Both the position numbers and the translations under genes were made by a program. A stretch of DNA of 64,000 nt from Dryococelus australis (taxonomy: Eukaryota; Arthropoda; Insecta; Phasmatodea; Phasmatidae): positions 143,118,457 through 143,182,456 of the forward strand of contig CM056994.1 of NCBI GenBank assembly GCA_029891345.1. The letters run 5' to 3'. The notes under the pieces were generated by a model, which worked only from the letters and a program-made list of their open reading frames with translations, was not told the DNA's origin and searched no databases. Shown in pieces: positions 35,131 through 45,354 of this stretch; within the stretch, counting starts at the first letter, position 1; the number at the start of each line of letters is the position of its first letter.

Positions 35131-35748
35131 CTTAAAGTGCTGATGTTCAGACTGAACAATTTGTGGGTGTCTTTTCAGCTGGTAGTCGTACTTTAGTGTT
35201 GTTGTCTATTGCCCTGATAACTGTGTATGATGCTGACAGTAAACCGCACATGGTTTGATGCTTACTGGACAGTGCGGCTCAGACTCCTTCACGACACAGG
35301 CAGCTGCAAAAGTGCTGTTTTACCTGTTTAAAAGGTTAAGGAAAGGGTCTGTGATCTCGTGCATGGTACTGTCGGCTTGAAGGGAGCTGTTAGTTGTAAA
35401 ATCCTATCCTCTGTTGTATCTCAATGATCCTTTACTCACTTTCTTTTTGTGGTCTCATAAATCACCAGAAATTTACTACTAGCAACTGTGGATCCATGTG
35501 TTCGTAATCAATTGGGGCCTCTTCCATTAGCTGATCCCCAGTTTGACAAACCTGGTACTGTTGACATGTTACTGGGTGCTGACATCTATTCACGAGTTTG
35601 TATGAGTGGGCGACTTGAACTAGGTCAGCACATGCCTGTTGTGCTGGAATCTAAGTTTGGTTGGATGCTTCTGGGAGAATACCCTGAACTGAATGCCAGC
35701 TCTGATCAAGAGCCATTTACATGTTTGTGGGGACTAAAGACTCGCTAG
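35131..35748 (+). pseudogene. Bel/Pao aspartic protease region
   Basis: LLDSAAQT near 35260 corresponds to the protease active-site block LLDSGSQ, with the glycine replaced by alanine. The Asp is kept. The later half is a clean 86-codon frame at 35488-35748 (VDMLLGADIYSRV and VVLESKFGWMLLGEY), which in this superfamily lies between the protease and reverse transcriptase. Frameshifts occur between the two parts. Confidence 0.7.
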
Positions 35749-36905
35749 ACTCAATTCCCAAACAGTTTTGGGAAACTGAGGAACCCCCTCATGTAGTTGT
35801 AAAACAACAGGATGCTGATTTCCATGAGACTCACTTCATGGCTACTCATTCTCGAGATGAATTGGGTAGATACTAGGTTCGCCTCCCATTCAAATCTGAG
35901 AAACTTTATATCAGAAATTCATACGTAAATACAGAAAACAGATTATATGCTCTGGAGCACAAACTGGCATCTCAATTGGACATGAAAACTATGTACAAGG
36001 ACTTTATGGCTGATTATGCTACTTCAGGTCATATGGAAGTCTATGCCCACTTTATCCAACAGGTAGAAAGTCGAAAACCCTCTGAATGATTTATCCCTCA
36101 CCATAGTGTGTAGAAACTAGCTAGTTCAACTACCAAATTGAGGGTGGTTTTTGATGTCAGTGCCAGGACTTCAAATTGTGTATCCCTCAATGATACTCTC
36201 CTCTCTGGATTCAAGCTTCATAATGAGATATGCGATGTCATATTACGGTTCAGACTCTATAGTGTGGTTTTCTCTTGCGACATAAAGCAAATGTATTGGC
36301 AGATTCTAGTCCATGAAGAAAATCGACCATATCAAGTTATTATATGGTGTGAAGACCCCTCTCTCCTACTTGCAGTGTTTCAATTTAATAATGCAACCAA
36401 TGGACTCACACCTTCTCCATTTCTGGCGATTCGTTGTTGGCCGTTGATGAGGGTCTCCATTTTCCCCTTGCACAAAATGGTCTTCATAATCACATTTTTG
36501 TAGATGATATTGTAACTGGTGCAACATCGTTGGAGGAAGTATTTGTGCTAAAGAGTCAGTTGATTAACTCTTACGAAGGGGTGGATTTGAACATAGGAAA
36601 TGATTGAGTAACCAGCTGCAGTTGTTGGAAGACATTTCTGTATCTCATCGCGAGAATCCCAAAGTGCTTGACTTCTCATCTGAGCCTATAGTGAATATTC
36701 TGGGTCTTAAGTGGAGCCTAGAGAATGGTGTTTTTTATACCATTTAAATATCTGCAATGGTGTCCCAACCAAACATTTTGTTTTGTCACAGATAGCTCGC
36801 ATTTACGATCCCATGGGCTGGTTATCTCCAGTGGTAGTGTGGGCAGAAATTCTGCTACAGTGATTGCGGACCTAAGGAGTGGGTTGTGACGACCCCTTAC
36901 TGTCA
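35749..36905 (+). pseudogene. Bel/Pao reverse transcriptase, decayed
   Basis: Visible blocks in order are: RLPFKSE-like start near 35880 and YCMYHGH-unrelated linker to 36100; RVVFDVSARTSNCVSLNDTL with the expected fingers motif; FSCDIKQMYWQILV with the first catalytic Asp; and, in another frame near 36495-36525, FVDDIVTGA with the two catalytic aspartates intact. Frameshifts near 36400 and stops near 36600 and 36690 make it inactive. The polyprotein runs on into RNase H. Confidence 0.8.
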
Positions 36906-37423
36906 CACACACAAGAGAAGGGGAATCAGTCTATCGAGGGACTTGTCTACCCTGAAACCCTTAGTTTGCATGTTTTGTTTGTCCTTATGCAGATAGTGTA
37001 GAGCTACACAGCTTTGCAGTTGCATCTGAATTAGCATATGCAGCTGTCGTGTATTTAAGAAGTAGTGATTCTGATGGGAATGTGAATATGCATCTCATAC
37101 TGGCTAAGTCTAGAGTAGCTCCACAAAAACAAGTTTCGCTTCCTCGACTTGAGGCGTGTGGTGCTCATTTGCTGGTAAAATTGATGCACTTCCTCACTCA
37201 ACATTTAACAGTCACTGCCAGTCATGCATGGACTGACTCTAGTGTAGGTCTCACCTTGATCAAGACTCAACCCTACTTGTTAAAAACATTTGTCGCAAAT
37301 AGAGTTGCTCAAATCCAGGAATGGGTTCCACCTCATTGTTGGAAACATGTTGTTTCTAGAGACAATCAGGCAGATTGTGTTTCTCCAGTTCTTCCCCATG
37401 ACCTAAGTTGTCATACCCTCTGA
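36906..37423 (+). pseudogene. Bel/Pao RNase H-like domain
   Basis: The frame 37049-37423 follows HSFAVASELAYAAVVYLRSS (near 37010) and carries LAKSRVAPQKQVSLPRLEAC, AWTDSSVGLTLIKTQPYLLK and WKHVVSRDNQADCVS. These are standard blocks of the Bel/Pao RNase H-like region, with acidic residues at ASE, LEA, TDS and RDN. It follows the reverse transcriptase in order, and a frameshift separates it from the integrase part. Confidence 0.8.
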
Positions 37424-38985
37424 TGGCATGGCCCTCAATGATTAGTGGATCCACCTGACTAGTGGCCACTGTCCCTATTGAATGAGACTGCAGATGTCCC
37501 AGAACTTTAGTCATCCCAGCTGGTTCTTGTGAGCATACATGATCCCCCTGAAGAGCTTCCACTATTACAGAAATTCCCATATTTGTCAAAACTTGTTCGG
37601 GTCATGGCCTATGTTATGCATTTTGTGAAGCACTGCAAGGGGAAACCTACTAGAAGCAAAATCCTGTCATCTGTTGAAGTATAGGAAGCAACTTCCATAG
37701 TGTGTAAACGAATCCAAAGGTCATGTTTTGAAGATGACTTGAAAATATTCGAAAGTGGTGACCTTGTTCTACACGACTCCAGCGTTTGGCACCATTTTTG
37801 GATCAGCAGAGTGTTCTCAGTGTGGGCGGGCGTTTGTCACATGCAAATGTTGAATATGCCACAAATCACCCCATAATATTGCCAAAAGATCATAGTGCTG
37901 TTGACACTTTGATAGACTATCATCACATAAAGTACCTACATGCTCCACCACAATTACTGCAGTCTCTTGTGTCTCAACAGTTTTAGATTTTGTCAACTCG
38001 ATTCTTGATCCAGTTTCGTGTTTTCAAGTGTGCGCGTTGCTTCCGGTGCCGGCTTGTCAACAGTCCTTCACTAAGGGCTGATTTACCCACTTAATGAGTC
38101 ACACATGCTGGAGCTTTTGTGCGGACTGGATTGGACAATGCTGGTCCGATCTCCATCAGAGTTAATAAGCTGCATCTGTGTGCTACCCAGAAGTCATACC
38201 TATCTATCTTCATATGTTTTGTCACGAATGCTAACCACATTTAAGTTATAACCGATCTGACTGCAGACTGCCTCGTTGCTGCTCTTACTCGATTTGTGTC
38301 AAGGCGAAGTTTCTGTACTAGTCTATATGCCGATTGTGGCACCAACTTTTAAACATTTGCTCTAATACCCGCTCCTTGAAAACTTTTCTTTGGCTCATGA
38401 TATCAGTTTTCATATTTTGCCTTCTGCAGCTCCTCATCAGGGGGGCGTTGGGAAGCTGCAGTTAAATCAGCCAAATACCATCTAAGGTGTACAATCGGCA
38501 ATCAGGTTATGACACTCGAGGAACTGATACTCACCAATCGAGTTGAGGCTGTCCTAAATTCACGGCCCCTAACTCCTGTCTCCTGAGCCATGTGACATGG
38601 TAGCACTTAGACCCAGGCACTTCCTCATTGGTAGGCCTCTTGTTGATGTACCCCAATCGTACGAAGTTGACAATGGCGATATATGTTTGTCCAGAAGACA
38701 GAAAATATTATGCGCACTAGCCAAACAGTTCTGGATACGTTGGTATAAGGAATATTTACAGCAAGTACAACCATGGGGCAAGTGGCAAATCAGCAACCAG
38801 GACTCGTTGTGGGAGAGCTCGTTCTGGTTGGAGAAGAGCATGTTCCACCCCTGGGCTGGTGTTTAGTGAGGGTTGTCAAGCTCCACCCTGGAAAGTATGG
38901 CGTTACTCGAGTGGTTGATTTACGTACATATAAGGTACAACTGTGCAGACCTGTACACAAGCTGTACCGTTTGCCTGTTCAGTAG
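37424..38985 (+). pseudogene. Bel/Pao integrase and C-terminal domain, decayed
   Basis: The zinc-binding part is seen in DYHHIKYLHAPPQLLQSLVS and FKCARCFRCR (HHCC). The core holds a TGLDNAGPI-like block (first Asp), LYADCGTNF (second Asp) and GGRWEAAVKSAKYHLR (Glu). EAVLNSRPLTPVS follows near 38560. The C-terminal part is carried in two clean overlapping frames, 38597-38866 (ALRPRHFLIGRPLVDVP) and 38773-38985 (VVGELVLVGEEHVPPLGW), with a frameshift between. The polyprotein ends at TAG 38983-38985, about 105 bp before the 3' LTR. Confidence 0.8.
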
Positions 38986-39090
38986 TGTTTCATCATCAGG
39001 TATGACTTATTGTCATACCTGGTATGACTTATAGTGATAGTGTACTGAGACTAAAATTTGCAGACCTCAGCCAGTCTCGGCGGGCGGTAA

Positions 39091-39294
39091 TGTTCAGTAT
39101 TTTTTTATAAGCAAGTGCGTAAATATGTGTCTGTGAACTTTGTGATTGGGTGTATGAATACTTGGTCCTGGCAGTAGAGCGCGCCACCCCCTGAAGATTT
39201 TTGTAACTCAAGATGGCGTCGGGGTAAGTTGTTTGTAGTAACGATCTCTCTATCGTTGGTTGTCCGGCAAGGTTTTTGTATGAATTGCATAACA
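39091..39294 (+). repeat. Bel/Pao element 3' LTR
   Basis: The unit starts TGTTCAGTAT and ends GCATAACA (TG...CA), and matches the 5' LTR along its length with small gaps. It follows the integrase stop by about 105 bp. Sequence immediately after it (TGTAG) does not repeat the bases before the 5' LTR (CATAC), so no target duplication supports the ends. Confidence 0.8.
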
Positions 39295-39820
39295 TGTAGA
39301 GAAAACTAACAAGGTAATTAACTGAGTGGTTCCATGAATTCATGGAAATCTGTATACACTTTAAGGAAAATCCGTTTTTTTTAATTAATGTGTCCGTACA
39401 TTCTACTGAAACATTTATGGACATCTCTGGATGCATATTTACCAGCCCTTTTCTGTACATTGAGTGATAATGTATTTAATAGTGCAGTACAAAATATTTC
39501 TTAATGCTAAAATATGGTTTGGTACATGTTAATACCATCACATAGTACACAGCTATATCACTCGGTTTATTTGTAAATTCTATCATTTTACATGTATTTC
39601 ATAGGAAAATGTTATTGACAGTGTAACGCATTCATCCTATTACTTTAGTGGTTTCATAGCAACAGATATTGAAACTGACCGTTCTCCATCTCAATGCAGG
39701 TGCGCACACGTCGTGCAATGACCACCTGTACCACACGCAAGTGATAATTGGTTACGTATATCATAGCAGCATGCAGTCCAACAATGCATCCCTTGACTCT
39801 GCCCACAGGTTTACGGTACA
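39295..39820. other. Unassigned DNA between Bel/Pao and the mariner-like gene
   Basis: No coding domain was recognised. It may include the 3' untranslated part and terminal repeat of the minus-strand mariner-like element, but I could not define an inverted terminal repeat. Confidence 0.35.
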
Positions 39821-40723
39821 CTAGTTACTTAAAGAATCCCCCACAAAAATGTCCATGATATTGAGTTCCGGTGACCTGAGTGGCCAGGATACAGGTCCTC
39901 CTCTACCGATCCACCACTGCAGAGAGATGTGATCAAATTCCCGGCGAGCTGCTCCGCTGTAATGAGGTGGTGGCCCATCATGTTGGTACAACATAACTCT
40001 TCGAGCGGCCAGTGGAATGTCATACGACAACTCCGGTAGAATCTTGCGGAGAAACACCGCATATATCCATCCAATGAATGTGTCTAGCAACAGATACGGT
40101 CCCACTAACCAAGTGTCCAAAATACCGCACCACATGTAAATGCTCCATCACACCTGAAGTCCTCTGGAACGTGTTACATGTGTATTACCTCGATGCCAAT
40201 GGTGACTATTGTGACAATTAAATATGCCTTTGCGGGTAAACTGTGCTTAGTCCGTCCAAAGAATGTGACCCACGAAGTCTCGGTCATTGTGAAGTGATTT
40301 CAGCATCCTTTGACAGTACTCAAGGTGGTGAAGCCGATCTCCTTTGATTAAATGATTTATGGTACTGTAGCGATAGGGATAGTCATCGCCGTGTAAGATG
40401 GTCAGTACGAGGGAATGGCTCACACCCTGGCGCCGTCCGGCAGTGCACGAGCTCAAGGTGGGATTCCTTGCGAACATCTGAAGAAATCTTTCTTCGACCT
40501 GCGGCGTGCGTCGATATGGTTTCCTTCCGTAAATTACACCCTGCCCAGGCATAATTTTCTCCGATTCTAGTGCCCGTTGATCCAGCCTTCTAATGATATT
40601 GGCTGTCGAGTGACGACGACCACGACACCTCTCTCTGTACAATCGCGGTGCGGCATTCGCATTACCACGACACTCGCCAAATACGCGGTACATGTCGCAG
40701 TATTCCTGTATGGTATATTCCAA
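39821..40723 (-). pseudogene. Mariner-like (IS630-Tc1-mariner) transposase, nearly full length but broken
   Basis: The N-terminal part (ATG at 40721-40723, 158 codons) includes a helix-turn-helix start (YTIQEYCDMYRVFGECRGNA) and RRTPQVEERFLQMFARNPTL. It ends near ILWTD, the first catalytic Asp. A short broken stretch (40140-40246) follows, then a second frame with MWCGILDTWLVGPYLL, VMLYQHDGPPPHYSG (second Asp), GRGGPVSWPLRSPELNIMD (third acidic residue) and an end near 39830. Counting from the HDG aspartate to the MD aspartate gives 41 intervening residues, like the DD41D (rosa-type) group. In active relatives it cuts and pastes the element. Breaks near 40160 make this copy inactive. Confidence 0.8.
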
Positions 40724-41042
40724 ACTGCTACCTGCACCTTCGCATTATTCGACTATTGTGAAAGAACAATTAGTGGCGTCACTACTCCACTGCGTACATC
40801 TGCCCACTCCAAAGCCATCCATTTCGGGTGTGTTGCATAGCACCAAGGCTGTGCAGTGCTATTGTTATTGTGCATTGCCACTATGTGGGTGCTCAATGTG
40901 TAGACTGTGTGTAGGCATAACAGCGCTCAAAATTGGTATGATGTTATCGCAGAAACGGTTAGTCTGAGCGAGTTCAAACAAGAGAACCTTTTTTTGTTAA
41001 TTATGACGTGCCGATTATTACTCTGCCTAAAACCATTTATTT
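40724..41042. other. Unassigned DNA, possible mariner-like 5' flank
   Basis: No coding domain was recognised, and no terminal inverted repeat partner was identified. Confidence 0.3.
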
Positions 41043-41360
41043 TTTATACAGTTACATAATTACATTCATAATTAGGTTGGGAAACCCCAATTTTGTAATG
41101 ACGGAGCAGGATGACAGTATACATCTGTTCACCATACGTGTATATCTATGCAAGTGAATGGAATGCAGACGTTGAATGTTATATCTCATATAGTTTTTTT
41201 TCACCTAACATGTTCCTCGAGTTCACTTTCATGGGGGATTTACACCCTCGCTCTTTCTGATAACGAGGTGGTTCCTATGCTTATTCTTCATGTATTTGGC
41301 CTGGCTACCATGAGCCACGAGCTGATTCGCCATTTACAATCCACCCTATATATATGTATA
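41043..41360 (-). repeat. Dispersed repeat, copy in minus orientation
   Basis: Its reverse complement matches 31780-32118 from GGATTGTAAATGGCGAATCA through GGTAGCCAGGCC to ATGTAATTATGTAACTG. The two copies form an inverted pair about 9 kb apart that encloses the Bel/Pao and mariner-like elements. No coding potential is seen. Confidence 0.7.
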
Positions 41361-43711
41361 TGACTGGCAATTTAAGCATGCCGTGCTTCATGTTTCTACT
41401 CAGTTTCTATTAAAATATTATGGCTAGTCTCATCATACAAGTAAAGTTTTTAACTTTTGATTAAGGATCATTTGAAACATGCAAAAGGTGTTATAATAAT
41501 GGCCTTAGTGAGTAATTTTTAGGCTGGCTTATAATATTTATTGCCTATAGACACAGTGTAATTAGGAGGTGTTTATAGCTACGAATGTCTACAGATCGTC
41601 AAGATACTTTTGGGTAAATCAGACACTTTAATCTGACCGTGCCGAGGCAGCCATTAGAATATTTTAATGCAGCCATTATACATGATCAGTGTTGTCTTTT
41701 ATTATATTTATCAGGTATATGTGACAGCTCATAGCTGTTTGTATTCGCTATCACAGTCTACTAGCATTCGCCTAGTGACAATTAGTGAACTATGGTGTGT
41801 ATTATTTAAAACAGTGGCATGCTTAGCATCAATATTGTACCTTTCTCGTAAGCAATTGTTAGTGCGAGTGCATTTTACTACAGCGGAGTACTCTACGAGA
41901 GATTAACATCACCGAATACCGCTATTATTATGGCGTAGCAAACAAATTACATTAGGGATGTACATTTTAGCGCACGAGCGCCGCAAAGAGTATTTACAAA
42001 CAAAATTAATTGTTTTTCTTTTTTGCAATATGTGTATACTAGGAAATAGCTTTCAATTTTTTAAAGTATATAAATACTTTTTACAAAACCATTGTATGCT
42101 GCAGCACAAACTTTATGTAATATTTATCTACGCAACTATAGCCAATGCTTTAAGCATTTATTTGTACAGTACATACGTTGAGGATAATGTATTCATCTGA
42201 GGTTCAGCAGTGTTCACGACCTCAGCTTTCATAGGAAAATAATCTGTATATATTACACTAATGGTAGGTTATGAGAAAAATATACAGGATTCCTTATGGT
42301 AGGGTAAATTGATTATTTAATTCACTGTTGAGCAGAACTGCTCCTAGTATTATGGCTATATACGTGTATTTTGTTGGCACAAATTACCTACAGCCTTGGC
42401 ATACACAATATGCAATACGTCAGAGGATGGCGTCAGTATAAAACTGCTTGACCAGTCTTTTTCCCTGCCGCTGTGCAGCGCAGCGAATATGTCGAATCAG
42501 TAGTGTCAACTGTCTCACATCACAGCAGGCTGCTACGACAGGCATCCCCCTTTTTGAGTGGAATATTTATTTTGTTTTCTACATCTTACGGTCCAATACC
42601 GCACTACTTGTAGGTAGTTGTCTTAATACTCTAACTGTGTTTCACAATTATGAATTAGCAGCACTTAATATACAAAGTTTATAGAAATTCAGACTGGTGT
42701 TAACAGTTAGGTACTCGTGGTGGTGTGCCATTTCGACGGCGCGCTTAGCCCCCTCCCCCTCCCAGTGAACGTCGCCTAGTGTAACTGCAATTTTATTTCA
42801 CGAAGAGGTTTAAATGTGGTGTCATTCACACTCCTTATTTCCACAAATGACCTACCATAACGATAAATTGGTTGAATCCAGTATGGCTATAACTGCCTTC
42901 ATTACTATGTTCCTCACAAGACTATAATAGATAATACGTACGATGTAGCACCCAAAAATATGATTGTACCTGTTTCAATATTTATATATCTTAAATGGCT
43001 TACATTTAACACGTAGCAATATAGTATTTTTGTTGTAACACCTAGAATCATTTAATATTCAATCACATGTATTTTTCAAATAGCTCGTCCATGCCTCGTG
43101 ACACCTTATGGGTATTTATTGTAATATTTTGTATTTTAATATTTTCAGTTTTATATATATATATCATCAGTAGTTGACATGTGCCATGGAGCACCATATA
43201 ATAGTTTATTGTACCATTTTTTATTTTTCATTTTTCCACGTCATATTCTCTTAGCCATTTCAGTCAATATTACGCTTGTAATTTTCAATACATGTGTCTA
43301 CTGTATAATTTGTATAATTTTGTTTATTATCATAACAATTAGTGAACATTAAGTAAATCAATTTTGACTTTTTCCATTTATTACTGACTCTTAGTTATTT
43401 CTCATATATAATGCTCTTTGGCACACAAACTTTTGTATCCCATTCTTGCGTAATGGAAGTTCCAATCTACCGTGCAACTATTTGAACGATCTGCACGTAG
43501 TGCTCGAGGATGCTTATTTTAAATACACCACTGTCCGTGTCGCGCCGAAGGGGAAGTAAGCTCCTTCGCCCTGTCTCTCTAGCGAGGGGCCATTCCTGTT
43601 TCACTGGCCGACACCTTGCTGCCTTATACGCCACCCCTTGCTGGTGCTTCCCACCTTTCATCTACGCCTTCCTAGCAGTCGAGACGTCTGCTCTACGAAG
43701 AAGAGGAGCCC
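41361..43711. other. AT-rich region with no gene recognised
   Basis: Open frames here (up to 80 codons) lack motifs. Short TATATA tracts occur near 43150. Some Polinton-type genes might once have been here, but I cannot read any. Confidence 0.4.
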
Positions 43712-44464
43712 TGTTTGCGGGCACGGGAGACGAACCCGCAACATGAGTTGCCGGAGTGCTGTCCTGGCGCACTTGTGGTGAGGTATGATAGAGAGAGCAA
43801 GGGTGGCGGAAGGCGTTCCTGCAAGTCTGCCAGTGGCCACTATAAAAGGCCTCTGGGGCCTGACGACGGGCCCCCCCCCCCTCATACAATGACCCACTCA
43901 GCTGGTACTACTACTCGAGGGCAACATCGACGCCAGAGTTCGGAGAGAGATCTTGTGCGGGCAGCATTGCAGGGCGAGCTGTGATACTGACGTCTTGGGA
44001 GAAACGTGTCCAAAATGGCCATCCCCGACAGCACGACAACACGAGGCGGAGGAGCTCCGGTTGTGACGTAATTAATAGTGGTAGGGAGAATTTCGGTTCT
44101 GGGTGCAGGATAGATCCGGAGGTGATATTACGCCATGCCAACCCTAGAGGTCCCCCAATTACGAGCCTATTATTTGTTAATGTTGCTTTAAAGAGTCGAG
44201 TTTTATTCTCTATTATTGTTTGAGATATTTCAACCTATAATCATTCAGTACTTGCTCATTAATGTATTAGATATAATTTACCTTATGAAAGAAGGAATAA
44301 AATAAATTGTAGCTTTTGTAATTATTCTGGTTTCATTAAACCATCTAGATTTATTACCCGCGAGTGTAGTAACGATAAGAGGATTAGTCTCAGAGATTTT
44401 ATTGGGTAAAACTTGTGTTTAAATAGTATAACGTCACAATAGGCATCGCAGTAGGAACGTTACA
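43712..44464 (+). repeat. LTR-like unit, copy 2 (probable solo LTR)
   Basis: The unit begins TGTTTGCGGG and ends GTTACA, with a TATA box (CTATAAAAGG) near 43840, a C-run near 43870 and AATAAAATAAATTG near 44298. It matches the unit at 23650-24400 from end to end. No retroelement coding follows: the next feature is a minus-strand integrase of another element type. A solo LTR produced by recombination is the simplest reading. No 5-bp target duplication is visible. Confidence 0.6.
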
Positions 44465-44552
44465 GTACGTACATGCTAAAATTATATTTGCCAAATTTAA
44501 AAAATTTCATCTTCTCTCAAAGAGTACTGCAGTAGTATGGAAAAAAGTAATT

Positions 44553-45280
44553 TTATTCAGACTTCGTGCGAGTGGTAGAATAAACAGTAGAAATATACAA
44601 CTGTATGAGTTTCGGGAGTAGTGTCAACCACTTGTAATTTCCATTCGTCGTGAAATGTCTCTATAGTTTATCTTTTGGACTCCTGTGGAAACGCTCGACG
44701 ATGCTAGCCTTGAGCCCAGAGTACATGGAATAATGATTTATGTTATGTGTGCACGGAAAGTAGTGTTTATCAGAGCACGGAGAGTAGTATTAAAGTATTC
44801 ACCGTCGTCTGTGTTGAGATTTCTCAGTACCCACCATTCGTGCAATACGCTCACCATGGCTTTTGCGACATCGCGTGCATTCTTCGATCTGAGCGATCTG
44901 GCCCAAACATACTTGGAAAATGATTCGCTCATAGTCAAAATGTAGCGGTTGCATTTATTCGTACGAGCAAAGTAATGCATTTCGACCTGGTCAGATTGGA
45001 AAATATCATTCAGCCCTTTCAAGACGTATTTTCTGCATGGGTAATTTATCCTACAGTATTTGTGCAGCTCGTCAGCAACTGCATACTCGCTCATTTCGGA
45101 ACATAGCCCACCTCCGTGAGTTCTTTGAAGATGGGAATTATTTCGTTCGTGAGCGAGCGGTTTCCTGCAGACTGCGAAGTAACCACACGTCTCGGCCTAC
45201 CTACCAACTCGTTCGGATGCTCCTAATACTGGTAGTTTATTTTTTTCTCTCTCCAGTCAATCCCGAACCACCAATTTCAT
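44553..45280 (-). pseudogene. Retroviral-type integrase of a Polinton/Maverick-like element, decayed
   Basis: The clear core (ATG-initiated frame 44738-45094) contains a RKYVLKGLNDIFQSDQVEMH block with the first catalytic Asp, RYILTMSESFSKYVWARSLR, and NTDDGEYFN with the second Asp. After a frameshift near 44730 the conserved block with the catalytic Glu (ASIVERFHRSPKD) and NGNYKWLTLLPKLIQLY follow, ending at TAA 44553-44555. An upstream ATG at 45278-45280 (MKLVVRD) fits the family start, with several breaks before the core. This is the rve integrase of Polintons rather than of LTR elements, because no zinc-binding or reverse transcriptase neighbours exist and the GLNDIFQ-like lead-in is typical. 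It starts just inside the candidate right terminal repeat. Confidence 0.75.
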
Positions 45281-45354
45281 GTACCTTGGGAAACAATTCG
45301 GCTTATCAATATGGCGGCCATGACGTCTACCAATATGGCTGCTTCCAGTAGTGT

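Noticed and set aside
23650..44464. The two LTR-like units as 5' and 3' LTRs of one huge element
   Set aside because: They are separated by 20 kb containing several unrelated elements, differ by about one base in five and share no target duplication. Independent insertions or a solo LTR are simpler.
45037..45351. 104-codon plus-strand frame opposite the integrase N-terminus
   Set aside because: It is antisense to the integrase start region and the adjoining terminal repeat and has no motif of its own.
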